This document shows, in pieces, positions 33,573 to 42,416 of a stretch of 64,000 nucleotides of DNA. Where the stretch lies: contig DASZKZ010000032.1 of the NCBI GenBank assembly GCA_035552595.1, forward strand, positions 1-64,000, read 5' to 3'. Below the pieces are notes generated by a model that ran no database searches, was not told the DNA's origin, and saw only the letters and a list, made by a program, of their open reading frames with translations. The translations under genes were made by a program, and so were the position numbers. The first letter of the stretch is position 1. Every line of letters begins with the position of its first letter. The stretch comes from Aeolococcus sp035552595 (lineage in GTDB: Bacteria > Chloroflexota > Dormibacteria > Aeolococcales > Aeolococcaceae).

Positions 33573-34256
33573 TCAGCTGGCTCCGATGAGAACTGTGCAC
33601 TCGCCCCGTGGCGGATGCGCGGCGAAGGACTCCGCCAGCGATGCCGCGGTGCCGGTGTGGAAGGTCTCGTGGACTTTAGTCAATTCGCGGGCAACCACCA
33701 CCGGTCGCTCGCCGCAGCTGGGGGCGATCAGGGTCAGGGTCCGGGCCAGGCGCACCGGGGATTCGAAGAACGCCACGGTGGCATCGCTGAGCAGTCCCGT
33801 CTCCACGGAGCGGCGCAGCTTGCCGGGGCTTCGCGGCAGAAAACCCAGGAAGCACACCCTGTCCCCGCGCAGTCCGCTCGCCGCCAGAGCAGCGGTGAGC
33901 GCGGAGGGGCCGGGGACGGGCACCACGCCGATTCCGGCCTGGCGGGCGGCCCGCACCAGCATGGCGCCAGGGTCACTGACCACCGGCGTGCCGGCATCGG
34001 TGCAGAGCGCCAGCGTCTCCCCCGCCAGGAGCCGGTCGACGAGGGCAGGCACACGACGCGTCTCGGCATGCGCCGGCAGCGAGAGCAGTTCCCGGGCGAG
34101 GCCGTGCGCGGTGAGCAGCCGGCGGGTGCGCCGGGTGTCCTCCGCCACCACCGCGTCGCACTCGCGCAGCACGCGCAGCGCCCGCAGCGTGATGTCCTCG
34201 AGGTTGCCGATGGGCGTGGCCACGACGTGGAGGACTCCCGTCCGCCCGGTGCTCAA
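33573..34256 (-). CDS. rsmI: 16S rRNA (cytidine-2'-O)-methyltransferase RsmI
   Basis: RsmI methylates C1402 of 16S rRNA. The tetrapyrrole-methylase fold is evident from VVATPIGNLEDITLRAL near the N-terminus, VAEDTRRTRRLL, LCTDAGTPVVSDPGAMLVR and VPVPGPSALTAALAASGL. At 227 aa it is shorter than the E. coli enzyme and lacks the extra C-terminal segment. It overlaps nadE by 4 bp, and metG follows after 2 bp. Confidence 0.95.
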   Translation of the reverse strand: MSTGRTGVLHVVATPIGNLEDITLRALRVLRECDAVVAEDTRRTRRLLTAHGLARELLSLPAHAETRRVPALVDRLLAGETLALCTDAGTPVVSDPGAMLVRAARQAGIGVVPVPGPSALTAALAASGLRGDRVCFLGFLPRSPGKLRRSVETGLLSDATVAFFESPVRLARTLTLIAPSCGERPVVVARELTKVHETFHTGTAASLAESFAAHPPRGECTVLIGAS

Positions 34257-35119
34257 GTACCCCAGTCCCGGGGGTAGCGGAACTCGCGATCGACGGTGCG
34301 CGCCGAGAGCTTGGCGATGATCGGCGGACGGCGCTTGTACTGGCTGCCACGCATGCGCATGCCCACATCGTCGATGAACGCGTCAGCGAATCCCAGAGCA
34401 CGCAGCTCGGCGCGCGTCCGCCGCTCGTCGACCATGTGATGGAGGAGGGAATCGACGCTGGCGTACCCGAAGCCGAGCTCCTGCTCGTCGGACTGGCCCT
34501 CCCAGAGGTCGGCGCTGGGAGCCTTGCTGATCACCGAGCCGGGAAGGTCGATGCTCTGCGCCAAGGCGAACACCTGGGTCTTGTAGAGGTCACCGAGCGG
34601 GTTGAGGGCGCTGGCCATGTCGCCGAACAGGGTGCCGTAGCCGAGCAGCAGCTCCGTCTTGTTGGTGGTTCCGATCACCAGGGCGTGATGGGCCCAGGAC
34701 AGGTCATAGAGGACGGTCATGCGCTCCCGCGCCATCTTGTTGCCGCGCCGGCCTCGGTCCGCCTCCGGGAAACGCTCGAAGTAGGCGTCGACCTGGGTGG
34801 AGATGTCGACCACGGTGGGTCTCATCCCCAGGTGCTGGCAGACCAGCCGCGCGTCGGCCTCCGAGGCGGACGACGAGGTGCGGTAGGGCATGAGGATGGG
34901 CAGCACGTTCTCCGCCCCCAGCGCCAGGCAGGCGATGGCGGCGCTCAGCGCTGAGTCGATGCCACCGGAGAGACCGATGACGACGCGCTCGAAGCCCACC
35001 TTGCGCACCTCGTTGCGCACGAAGCCCACCAGGATGTCGCGGACGACCGCGCTGTCAATCGCGAGCGCGTCGGGCTCGGAGGCGCTCGGTCTCGGCGTCA
35101 CTGATGTCATGTCGTTCAT
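34253..35119 (-). CDS. nadE: NAD+ synthetase (ATP-pyrophosphatase domain)
   Basis: NadE amidates nicotinate adenine dinucleotide. The PP-loop is VIGLSGGIDSALSAAIACL, followed by IGTTNKTELLLGYGTLFGDM and ISKAPSADLWEGQSDEQELGF, all diagnostic. From ATG 35119 it is 288 aa; ATG 35110 is nearly equivalent. It lacks its own glutaminase domain. The gene immediately upstream encodes a nitrilase-type amidase overlapping by 65 bp, so together they look like a glutamine-dependent NAD synthetase split into two chains. Confidence 0.94.
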   Translation of the reverse strand: MNDMTSVTPRPSASEPDALAIDSAVVRDILVGFVRNEVRKVGFERVVIGLSGGIDSALSAAIACLALGAENVLPILMPYRTSSSASEADARLVCQHLGMRPTVVDISTQVDAYFERFPEADRGRRGNKMARERMTVLYDLSWAHHALVIGTTNKTELLLGYGTLFGDMASALNPLGDLYKTQVFALAQSIDLPGSVISKAPSADLWEGQSDEQELGFGYASVDSLLHHMVDERRTRAELRALGFADAFIDDVGMRMRGSQYKRRPPIIAKLSARTVDREFRYPRDWGT

Positions 35120-36026
35120 CCCGAAGCAGTGGATTGGCGATGCGGGCGCGTCGCACCGCCGCCAGGTCGATGCGGTGGAGGACGAGGCACTCGTCACTCC
35201 CGGCGGGGTCGCCGAGCAGGCGCCCGTCCGGTCCGACCGCCCGCGAGCCTCCCCAGAACCCCACCCCGTCCTCGAAGCCGACGCGGTTGCAGTAGAGAAG
35301 GTACGAGGTGAACAGCTGCGCGTAGGTACGGGTCATGGCGTCGTAGCTGCGCGCGGTGCCCAGCGCATGACCGCGGACCACCCCGCGACCCGGCGACGCC
35401 GACGGACAGACGAACAGCTCGATGCCCTGGCGGGCAAGCAGAGCGGCCGCCGTGGGATGCCACATGTCCTCGCAGATGAGCAGGCCCGCCTGCCACTCCC
35501 GGGGGGGATGGGCCGCAGCCAGAGGGGCCGCGAAGGTGCGGAAGCGATCCCCCTGGGCCAGGTAGCGGGCCTCGTCGAAGAGCCCGTAGGTGGGCAGGTA
35601 GACCTTGCGATGGATGTGGTGCAGGCGTCCGTTCGAGAGGTAGAGCGAGGCGTTGTGGAAGCGGGCGTCCTCGCTCTCCAGGACGCAGCCCGCGACCACG
35701 TCGATGCCCTGGCTGGCGTCGCTGAGCCGCTCCAGCTCGGGGGAGCGCTCGCGCAGGGCCACGTCCGGCACCAGGTCCTTGAGGAAGTAGCCCGTCAGCG
35801 ACAGCTCCGGGAAGACGACCAGGGCGGCGCCGCCCTGCCGGGCCTGGTCGATGAGCTCGAGGTGGCGGTCGAGGTTGGCGGCGCCGTCCCCGAGCCGTGG
35901 CGCCATCTGGGCGAGCGCGACCACGATGTCGGTGTGCCCCCCCGCCGGCCTCACCGTGGTCGGCTGGGGCGCCGCGCTGGGTGGCGCGGCCGGATCAGGG
36001 GCCGGCGGCGCCTCGGTCAGGGTCAT
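35055..36026 (-). CDS. Nitrilase-family amidohydrolase, probable glutaminase partner of NadE
   Basis: A 323-residue carbon-nitrogen hydrolase. The catalytic triad is visible: Glu in FPELSLTGYF, Lys in HRKVYLPTYG and Cys in LLICEDMWHP. HRKVYLPTYGLFDEARY closely resembles the glutaminase half of long NadE proteins, which supply ammonia from glutamine. Residues 1-30 are an unconserved Pro/Ala lead. The 3' end overlaps nadE by 65 bp, and the start overlaps the dinG stop by 4 bp. Partner function is inferred from synteny and similarity. Confidence 0.88.
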   Translation of the reverse strand: MTLTEAPPAPDPAAPPSAAPQPTTVRPAGGHTDIVVALAQMAPRLGDGAANLDRHLELIDQARQGGAALVVFPELSLTGYFLKDLVPDVALRERSPELERLSDASQGIDVVAGCVLESEDARFHNASLYLSNGRLHHIHRKVYLPTYGLFDEARYLAQGDRFRTFAAPLAAAHPPREWQAGLLICEDMWHPTAAALLARQGIELFVCPSASPGRGVVRGHALGTARSYDAMTRTYAQLFTSYLLYCNRVGFEDGVGFWGGSRAVGPDGRLLGDPAGSDECLVLHRIDLAAVRRARIANPLLRDERHDISDAETERLRARRARD

Positions 36027-38797
36027 GCGGGCTCCTCGTCCATCTGCTGATCCTGCACCGATTGTCGGCGCGACGGGCTCGTCCGTGTCGCTTCCGGAAC
36101 GCGGTGGTGGAGCACGAAGCCGGCCACCGCCTCGCCGACGTCCTCCACCGCGACGGAGGCCAGCGCCGAGGGGGGCAGCGCGGCCAGGAACCGCTCGCCG
36201 TATTCGCGGGAGCGCAGGCGCTCGTCACAGAGCACCACCGCGCCCCGGTCGGTGCCGCGCCGGATCAGCCGCCCGAAGCCCTGGCGGAGGCGCAGCACAG
36301 CCTGGGGAAGGACGTACTGGCCGAAGGGGTCGCTGAGGGCGGCGGTGCGCGCGCGCACCAGGGGATCGGTGGGCACGGCGAAGGGGAGCTTGGCGATGAC
36401 CACGCAGCGGAGCGCGTCACCGGGGACGTCGATCCCCTCCCAGAAGCTGCTGGTGCCGAGCAGGACGCTGCGACGGTTGGCCAGGAAGCTGGCCAGGATC
36501 TGGCGGCGCGTGCCGTCGAGGCCCTGGCCGAGCAGGGCGATCCCGGTCGCCTCCATCCGCGAGCTCAGGAGCGCGTGGACGCGTCGCAGCGGGCCGTACC
36601 CGGTGAACAGCGCCAGGGTGCTGCCCCCGAGAAGCTCGGCGGCGTCGCCGATCAGCCTGGCCATGGCGCGATCGTGGTCGGGATCGTCGTAGGGGGGCAC
36701 ATCCGACGGCAGCACGCAGAGCGCCTGCTCGAGGAAGTCGTAGGGGGAGCTGAGCAGGAGCTCGTCCGCCCCCTCGAGGCCGAGCCGGCTGCGGGTGAAG
36801 TCGAAGTCTCCACCGACCGCCAGCGTCGCCGAGGTGGCGATCACGGTGTCGGGGCGGGCGAAGACCGAGTCACGCAGGGTCGCGGCCACAGCGATGGGCG
36901 CCTCGTGGAGCTCGCCCTGCTCGGCGCGCACCGCCAGCCAGGCGACGTGGTCGTCGGCCGGATGGAGGAGCACCCGCTCCACCGCCCCGGCCAGGTCCTC
37001 GAGGGCCGCCGCGGCCAGCAGCCGCTCCTGGTCGGCGCGCTCCGGCTGGGGGAGCAGGTCGAGCTGGAGGGAGCCGGCATGCTCGGTCTGGCGAAGTCGT
37101 GAGGCGGCGTGGCGCCAGCGCTCCAGGGCGAGCTCCGCGGAGCGGAGCAGCACGGCGTGCCCGCGTCCCCCTCGGATCTCGGGGGTGAGTCCCACGGTGG
37201 CGTTGCCTGAGTGGTCCGCGCCCAGGATCTCCCCGATCCGCCCCTTGACGTCGCCGAAGAGACGCACGGTGGCCTCCCGAGCTGCGCCGAGCGCGACCCC
37301 TAGCTCGCCCTCGGCGGGGCCGAGCCGGTCCAGGACCACGGTGACGTCGAAGGCGCGCAGGCTGATCCCGAACTGCTCGGTGGCCGCTGCCTCGAGGTGA
37401 TGTGCCTCGTCGACCACGAGGGCGTCGTGCGGGCCGAGAGCCTGCCCACCGCTGCCGGCGTCGGCGAGGAGCAGAGCGTGGTTGGTGACCACGATCGACG
37501 CGGCCTCCGCGGTGCGCCGCGCCGCCACCATGAAGCAGCGGTTGTCCTGCCAGTTGGCGCAGGCGGCGCCGAGGCAGTCGCCACCGTCGGACTCGACGTG
37601 CCGCCAGAGCGTCTCGTCCGTCGAGGTGAGCCGCAGCTCCCCGCGGTCACCGCTCTCGGTGTCGGCCAGCCAGGCCAGCAGCTTGAGCTTGAACCGGATC
37701 CGATCGAGGTCAGCCCCGTGCGGGCCGATGTCCGGCGAGCGCAGGAACCGCTGCCAGCGCCGCAGGCTGAGCTGATGGTTGCGCCCCTTGAGGAGCGCCG
37801 CCGGGACCGGCCTGCCCAGGATGCTCTCGACCATGGGCAGGTCGCGTTCCATGAGCTGCTCCTGGAGGGTGACGGTGCGGGTGGCGACCACCGCGCGGCG
37901 ACCGTTGCGAGCGTGCAGGGCCAGGGGCAGGAGGTAGGCGAGCGACTTGCCCACCCCGGTCCCCGCCTCGACGATGAGGCGGCGGCGTCGCTCCAGGGTC
38001 TGCGCGACCGCCCGGGTCATCTCCACCTGGGCCTCGCGCAGCTCGTACCCGTGATCGGAGCGACCCAGCGGCCCCGCCGGCCCGAGCATCGCGGTGGCCG
38101 TGCCGACGAGGTCGGCGGGCGGGGGGCCGGTGGCCGGCGGCGGTGGCGGCGCCCCGGGCTGCGCGCCCGCCCACGCCCGGCGGCGGGGATCGCCGTCGCC
38201 GCGGACCACGCCCGCGAAGAAGAGGCCGAGCTCGGCGCCGGCCTCGGTGGCCACACTCCGCATGGTGCTGAGCACGGTGGCCGGAAGTGCCTCGGCGGCA
38301 TCGCGCAACCGCGAGAAGAGCAGGTGGGTCGCGGACGCGTCGCTGAGGGCGCGGTGGGGCCGGCGATGTTCGATGCCCAGCGCCGCGCTGAGCAGAGGCA
38401 GGCTGTGCGACTCCGCGGTGGGCAGCAGGATGCGAGCAAGCTCGAGCGTGTCGAGAACCCGGCGATGGGCGAAGGCGTCGGGGACCAGGCCGGCGCAGAA
38501 GGTGACGTCGAACCCGGCGCCGTGGGCGATCAGCTCGGCGCCCGCGCAGAAGTCGGCGAGCTGGGCGACGCCCTCCGCGGGAGCCGGCGCACCCACGATG
38601 TCGGCCGCGGTCAGCCCGCAGAGGCGCTGCACCGCCAGGGGAATGGGCACCCCCGGATCGACGACGATCTCCAGCTCGCCGATGCGCCGCATCTCGGTGT
38701 CGAGGCGGACCGCGCCGATCTCCAGGACCCGATCGGCCTTCGGCGACAGTCCCGTGGTCTCGAGGTCGAACGCCACGAATTCACGCGGAGCGGGCAC
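36023..38797 (-). CDS. dinG: DinG-family helicase fused to an N-terminal 3'-5' exonuclease
   Basis: A 924-residue fusion. Residues 1-170 are a DEDDh exonuclease (DLETTG near 11, AHGAGFDVTF, HRALSDASAT) like DNA polymerase epsilon proofreaders. The rest is an XPD/DinG superfamily-2 helicase with Walker A EAGTGVGKS, an iron-sulphur cluster candidate in CLGAACANWQDNRC, DEAHHL, ATSATL and a C-terminal motif VI region with RQGFGRLIRRGTDRG. This architecture is typical of Gram-positive DinG. The GTG start lies 6 nt from a TACAAT box. It acts in DNA repair and structure resolution by family. Confidence 0.94.
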   Translation of the reverse strand: MPAPREFVAFDLETTGLSPKADRVLEIGAVRLDTEMRRIGELEIVVDPGVPIPLAVQRLCGLTAADIVGAPAPAEGVAQLADFCAGAELIAHGAGFDVTFCAGLVPDAFAHRRVLDTLELARILLPTAESHSLPLLSAALGIEHRRPHRALSDASATHLLFSRLRDAAEALPATVLSTMRSVATEAGAELGLFFAGVVRGDGDPRRRAWAGAQPGAPPPPPATGPPPADLVGTATAMLGPAGPLGRSDHGYELREAQVEMTRAVAQTLERRRRLIVEAGTGVGKSLAYLLPLALHARNGRRAVVATRTVTLQEQLMERDLPMVESILGRPVPAALLKGRNHQLSLRRWQRFLRSPDIGPHGADLDRIRFKLKLLAWLADTESGDRGELRLTSTDETLWRHVESDGGDCLGAACANWQDNRCFMVAARRTAEAASIVVTNHALLLADAGSGGQALGPHDALVVDEAHHLEAAATEQFGISLRAFDVTVVLDRLGPAEGELGVALGAAREATVRLFGDVKGRIGEILGADHSGNATVGLTPEIRGGRGHAVLLRSAELALERWRHAASRLRQTEHAGSLQLDLLPQPERADQERLLAAAALEDLAGAVERVLLHPADDHVAWLAVRAEQGELHEAPIAVAATLRDSVFARPDTVIATSATLAVGGDFDFTRSRLGLEGADELLLSSPYDFLEQALCVLPSDVPPYDDPDHDRAMARLIGDAAELLGGSTLALFTGYGPLRRVHALLSSRMEATGIALLGQGLDGTRRQILASFLANRRSVLLGTSSFWEGIDVPGDALRCVVIAKLPFAVPTDPLVRARTAALSDPFGQYVLPQAVLRLRQGFGRLIRRGTDRGAVVLCDERLRSREYGERFLAALPPSALASVAVEDVGEAVAGFVLHHRVPEATRTSPSRRQSVQDQQMDEEPA

Positions 38798-38803
38798 CGT
38801 CCG

Positions 38804-38809
38804 ATTGTA
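38804..38809 (-). promoter_or_regulatory. TACAAT -10 box, leaderless-type, for dinG
   Basis: TACAAT is followed by CGGACG and then the GTG start of dinG. The 6-nt spacing puts the transcription start on the start codon. No -35 is seen. Confidence 0.5.
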
Positions 38810-38854
38810 GGGAGGGTCCGGCGCCGGGACGCCCCGCCCCCGGTGCCCGTTCGG

Positions 38855-39517
38855 CTACGCGGCTGGGGTGTTCGCCGCTGCGTCTCTGTCCGCGGCGGCG
38901 CGATGACGCGGTGGGAGCATCTCGGCGATGGCTGCCATGATGGTCGCGGCCACAGCGCGGTTGTCGCCGTGCGCCGTGGCACCGCCGGGGGGCAGGGTCA
39001 CCGGCGGGCCGTAGTGGACGTGCACCGCCGCACGGTGGATCCGGGTGGTGCCTCGCGGCAGCACCCGCTCCGTGCCCCACACCGCCACCGGGATGACCGG
39101 AACGCCCCCATGGCGGGCGAGAAAACCGACACCTGCCTGGGGCTCGCGCAGCCGCGCGTCCGGCGAGCGGGACCCCTCGGGGTAGACGAGCACGATGTGG
39201 CCGGCGTGGAGCAGCTCGAGCGTGTGGCGCAGCGCGGCCCTGTCGGCGCTGCCCCGCACCACCGGGAAGGCGTGGAAGCCGCGGAAGAGCCAGCGCACCC
39301 AGGTCCGCGAGAAGGGCTCGCTCTTGGCGAGGTAGTACACGTCAAGGCGCGGCACCAGCGCCCCGGTCAGCGGTGGGTCGATGGCGCCGACATGATTGCC
39401 CACCAGCAGGGCGCCGCCACGGCGGGGGACCTGGTCGAGGCCGTCCACGTGGACGAGGTCGCCGAGGATCGAGGCCACGAGCAGGCGCATGATGCCGCGG
39501 AGCAACCAGTACATCAC
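38855..39517 (-). CDS. plsC: 1-acyl-sn-glycerol-3-phosphate acyltransferase-like protein
   Basis: A PlsC-family acyltransferase for phospholipid synthesis at the membrane. The HX4D motif is NHVGAIDPP (about residues 41-49), with FHAFPVVRG and the YPEGSRS substrate loop further on. A hydrophobic N-terminus (MMYWLLRGIMRLLVASIL) may anchor it. Length 220 aa is normal. The start overlaps cmk by 4 bp; the cmk-plsC order is common in Gram-positive-type genomes. The C-terminus is Arg/Ala-rich. Confidence 0.93.
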   Translation of the reverse strand: MMYWLLRGIMRLLVASILGDLVHVDGLDQVPRRGGALLVGNHVGAIDPPLTGALVPRLDVYYLAKSEPFSRTWVRWLFRGFHAFPVVRGSADRAALRHTLELLHAGHIVLVYPEGSRSPDARLREPQAGVGFLARHGGVPVIPVAVWGTERVLPRGTTRIHRAAVHVHYGPPVTLPPGGATAHGDNRAVAATIMAAIAEMLPPRHRAAADRDAAANTPAA

Positions 39518-40209
39518 TCCCTCGATGGTGGGGCGAAGCCGGCGTCGCGACAGATGCGCAGCGCGTGCGCGACCATGGCGGCGACGTCCATCGCTGCGGT
39601 GTCGATGAGGTGGGCGTCCTCCGCCGGCCGCAGCGGGGACTCGGTGCGGTCGGTGTCGGCGCGGTCTCGATCGCCGACCTCGGCGCGCAGCATGCGGTCA
39701 TCGGCGAGCGAGCCTCCGGCACGCAGCTGATCCAGGCGTCGCTGCTGCCGCACGGACTCGGGTGCCTGGAGGTAGAACTTGACCGCAGCGTGGGGAAAGA
39801 CCACCGTGCCGCAGTCGCGGCCCACCGCCACCGCCCCGTCGACGGCGAGCGCTCGCTGGGGATCGAGGACGGCGGCGCGCACCGCGGAGTTGCTGGAGAT
39901 GGCCGCCAGCAGCGGCGCATGCCGAGGATCGCGCAGCATCGCCCCGGCGGGGACGCCGTCGACGGCGACACCGCCGTCGTGCGAGTCCGGATCGGTGGGC
40001 ACGTCGATCACGGTCGCCTGGGCGAGGCGCGCGAGAGCGTCGGCGTCGCGGCCATCGACCCCCGCCCGCACCGCGGCGACCATCATGCCGCGGTAGAAGA
40101 GCCCGGTGTCGATGAGGGGGAGCGCGAACTCCAGCGCCAGCGCTCGCCCCAACGTCGACTTGCCGCTGCCGGCGGTGCCATCGACGGTGACGATGCGGCG
40201 CCCGCTCAT
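39514..40209 (-). CDS. cmk: Cytidylate kinase
   Basis: Cmk phosphorylates CMP and dCMP. The P-loop is DGTAGSGKSTLGRALA (about residues 10-24), with DTGLFYRGMM and the GRDCGTVVFPHAAVKFYLQA segment as further family landmarks. Length 231 aa is normal. It is coupled by 4-bp overlaps to rluB and plsC. Confidence 0.96.
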   Translation of the reverse strand: MSGRRIVTVDGTAGSGKSTLGRALALEFALPLIDTGLFYRGMMVAAVRAGVDGRDADALARLAQATVIDVPTDPDSHDGGVAVDGVPAGAMLRDPRHAPLLAAISSNSAVRAAVLDPQRALAVDGAVAVGRDCGTVVFPHAAVKFYLQAPESVRQQRRLDQLRAGGSLADDRMLRAEVGDRDRADTDRTESPLRPAEDAHLIDTAAMDVAAMVAHALRICRDAGFAPPSRE

Positions 40210-40952
40210 GGCGCGCCGCCGAGGGCGGGGCGCACCGCCGCGTGCAGGCTCTCCACCTCGGAAGCGTCGAGGCTGCGACTGGCGCCCTCGGCGAGGTCGC
40301 CGAGCGTGATCGGTCCGACCTCGGTGCGGCAGAGATCGACCACGCCGCTCCCCACCGCGGCGAAGAGCCGGCGCACCAGGCGCTTGCGCCCCTCACCCAT
40401 GACCACGTCGACGGCAGCGCGGCCGACGCGACGCACCTCGAGGGCCCTGGCGGGCCCGTCGTCGAGGAGCACGCCGCCGAGCATCTCGGTGACCTGGCTG
40501 TCGGACAGGGGCGCGGTGGGGATGACTCGATAGGTCTTGTGAACGCCGTGCCGGGGATGGGCGATGCGATGGGCGAGCTCACCGTCGGTGCTGAGCAGCA
40601 GCAGTCCACGGCTGTCCGCGTCGAGCCGGCCGATGGGCACCAGACCGGGGAGCGGCGTCACCAGGTCGCGCACCGTGGGGCGGCCACGCGGATCCCGCAT
40701 GGTGGTGACCACACCGACCGGCTTGTTGAGGGCCACGGTCACAGCGGTGGGCAGCCGAGCGCTGATCGGCCCCCCGTCCACCTCCACCGAATCACTCCCG
40801 CTGTCCACCCTGTCGCCGAGCCGGGCGGTCCTCCCGTTGAGGCGCACCCGTCCGGTGGAGATGAGCTCGTCGGCGGTGCGACGTGAGGCCACGCCGCGGC
40901 GGGCGAGGAATCGATTGAGCCGCTCACCGCCCCCGTCGACGGCGGAGCTCAC
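40206..40952 (-). CDS. rluB: RluB/RsuA-type rRNA pseudouridine synthase
   Basis: The protein has an N-terminal S4 domain (ERLNRFLARRGVASRRTADELI) and a catalytic domain with GRLDADSRGLLLLSTDGELAHRI, where Asp is catalytic, and KTYRV later. The 248-residue size and position between scpB and cmk match RluB, which modifies 23S rRNA, in Gram-positive-like genomes. The exact uridine is not determinable from sequence. Confidence 0.93.
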   Translation of the reverse strand: MSSAVDGGGERLNRFLARRGVASRRTADELISTGRVRLNGRTARLGDRVDSGSDSVEVDGGPISARLPTAVTVALNKPVGVVTTMRDPRGRPTVRDLVTPLPGLVPIGRLDADSRGLLLLSTDGELAHRIAHPRHGVHKTYRVIPTAPLSDSQVTEMLGGVLLDDGPARALEVRRVGRAAVDVVMGEGRKRLVRRLFAAVGSGVVDLCRTEVGPITLGDLAEGASRSLDASEVESLHAAVRPALGGAP

Positions 40953-41620
40953 CCCGAGTCCGCCGCAGCCGGTGCCGCTCCCCCGGTGCTTCTGAGGGCG
41001 TCGACCGCGGCCGCCTCGCCGAGCGGGGGCAGGTCGTCGATGCGCTCCAGGCCGACGATCTGCAGGAACCGCAGCGTGGTCCCGAACAGGCGGGGACGGC
41101 CGGGTGTGTCCTGACGGTCCACCTCGGCGATCAGCCCTCGGCGTTCCAGGCTGTCGAGCACCGCCTCGCAGTTGACCCCGCGGATCGACTCGATGCCGGC
41201 GCGCGTCAATGGCTGGCGGTAGGCCACGATGGCCAGGGTCTCAAGGGCGGGGCGGCTCAGCCGGGTGGGGCGCTCGGGCTGCAGAGCGCGATGCACCGCC
41301 CACGCCGTCTGCGGGCGGGTCACCAGCTGGAGCTCGTCGCCGTGGCGCTGGAGCATGAGGCCGCGGCTGCGGAGCTGGCCGGCCAGTGCATCGGCGGCGG
41401 ACGACACCGCGGTCGCGGAGCGGCCCAGGATGGCGGCGACCTCGGAGAGGGTGACCGGTCGGTTCAGCGAGAAGCAGACCGCCTCGAGCGCGGTGGCCAG
41501 ATCCTCGGGCTCGGCACCGGCGATCCCCTCGGGGACGACCGCGCGCCCGAAGACATCGAGAGCGAGCTCGAGGATTTCATCCTCCTCCTCGGTCTGGCCG
41601 TCGAGCTCCGGCTCAGCCAC
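40949..41620 (-). CDS. scpB: Segregation and condensation protein ScpB
   Basis: ScpB joins ScpA and SMC in the condensin-like complex. The 223-residue protein has two winged-helix domains: LEAVCFSLNRPVTLSEVAAILG, then LSRPALETLAIVAYRQPLTRAGIESIRGVN, the family signature. The GTG at 41618-41620 is chosen; it overlaps scpA by 8 bp. A longer start at 41677 would add an unconserved basic segment inside scpA. Confidence 0.94.
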   Translation of the reverse strand: MAEPELDGQTEEEDEILELALDVFGRAVVPEGIAGAEPEDLATALEAVCFSLNRPVTLSEVAAILGRSATAVSSAADALAGQLRSRGLMLQRHGDELQLVTRPQTAWAVHRALQPERPTRLSRPALETLAIVAYRQPLTRAGIESIRGVNCEAVLDSLERRGLIAEVDRQDTPGRPRLFGTTLRFLQIVGLERIDDLPPLGEAAAVDALRSTGGAAPAAADSG

Positions 41621-42416
41621 TGGCGCGCACCGAGATCGGTCCGTAGGGCTCGTCCTGTTCCACGATGGCCTCGCCACGGCGCAGCAGCTCGAGGAGGGCC
41701 AGGAAGCACGCGACCGCCTCGAGCCGGGTCGCCACCGCCGCGAAGAGCTCCTCGAAGGCCAGGCCGCCTCCCTGGAGACGCCGGCGCAGCTCCTCGATCT
41801 TCTCCTCCACCGAGAACGTGACCGCCTCGAGCGGCAGAGGCTCCGCCTCGCTGAGCCGGGTCAGGACGTCGCGGAACGCCGCCGCCAGGCGCTCGGGGGC
41901 GATCCTCAGCCGCTCCACGGGGATCACGTCGGGCGCCACCAGGCCGAGGAAGCTGCGCGCCCCCTCCTCCGCCGCCTCGGCGAGCAGCGCGTCCGCGGCC
42001 GCCTTGAAGAGCCGGTATTCGGTGAGGCGGCGTCCGGCATCGTCGACCTCGCTCTCGTCGGAGTCCTCGAGCCCGGCGGTCTCCACGGGGTTGAGACGCG
42101 CCGCCTTGAGCGCCACCAACCGGGCCGCCAGGGAGAGGAAATCCGCCATCTCCTGGAGGTCCACCTGGTCACCCGAGGCGTCGACCCGGGCTCGAAAGGC
42201 GCCGGTGATCTCGGCCACGGCGATGCTGTCGAGGTCCACCTCCCCGCGCTGGGCCCTGACCACCAGCTGCTCGAGGCCGCCGCTGAAACCCTCGACGTCG
42301 ACGGGAAAGCGCACCCCGGGGTCGTCGGACCCCACGTCGGTCGCCTGGGACTGTGCCCCGCCTCGCTCCTCGGTCATCTGCCCCGCATGGTAGGCATCCG
42401 AGCGCGGTCGATCCAT
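41613..42416 (-). CDS. scpA: Segregation and condensation protein ScpA
   Basis: ScpA is the kleisin that bridges the SMC heads. The 267-residue protein contains PVDVEGFSGGLEQLVVRAQRGEVDLDSIAVAEIT near the N-terminus (usually FEGPLDLLLHLI; here partly diverged), LAARLVALKAARL, and a C-terminal winged helix with LLRRGEAIVEQDEPYGPI. Its ATG shares one base with the recN stop (TGATG). An internal ATG at residue 14 could be the true start. Pairing with scpB supports the call. Confidence 0.92.
   Translation of the reverse strand: MDRPRSDAYHAGQMTEERGGAQSQATDVGSDDPGVRFPVDVEGFSGGLEQLVVRAQRGEVDLDSIAVAEITGAFRARVDASGDQVDLQEMADFLSLAARLVALKAARLNPVETAGLEDSDESEVDDAGRRLTEYRLFKAAADALLAEAAEEGARSFLGLVAPDVIPVERLRIAPERLAAAFRDVLTRLSEAEPLPLEAVTFSVEEKIEELRRRLQGGGLAFEELFAAVATRLEAVACFLALLELLRRGEAIVEQDEPYGPISVRASG

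Noticed and set aside
37397..39730. 777-codon plus-strand open frame opposite dinG and plsC
   Set aside because: Low-complexity Arg/Gly/Pro translation caused by high third-position G+C on the coding strand.
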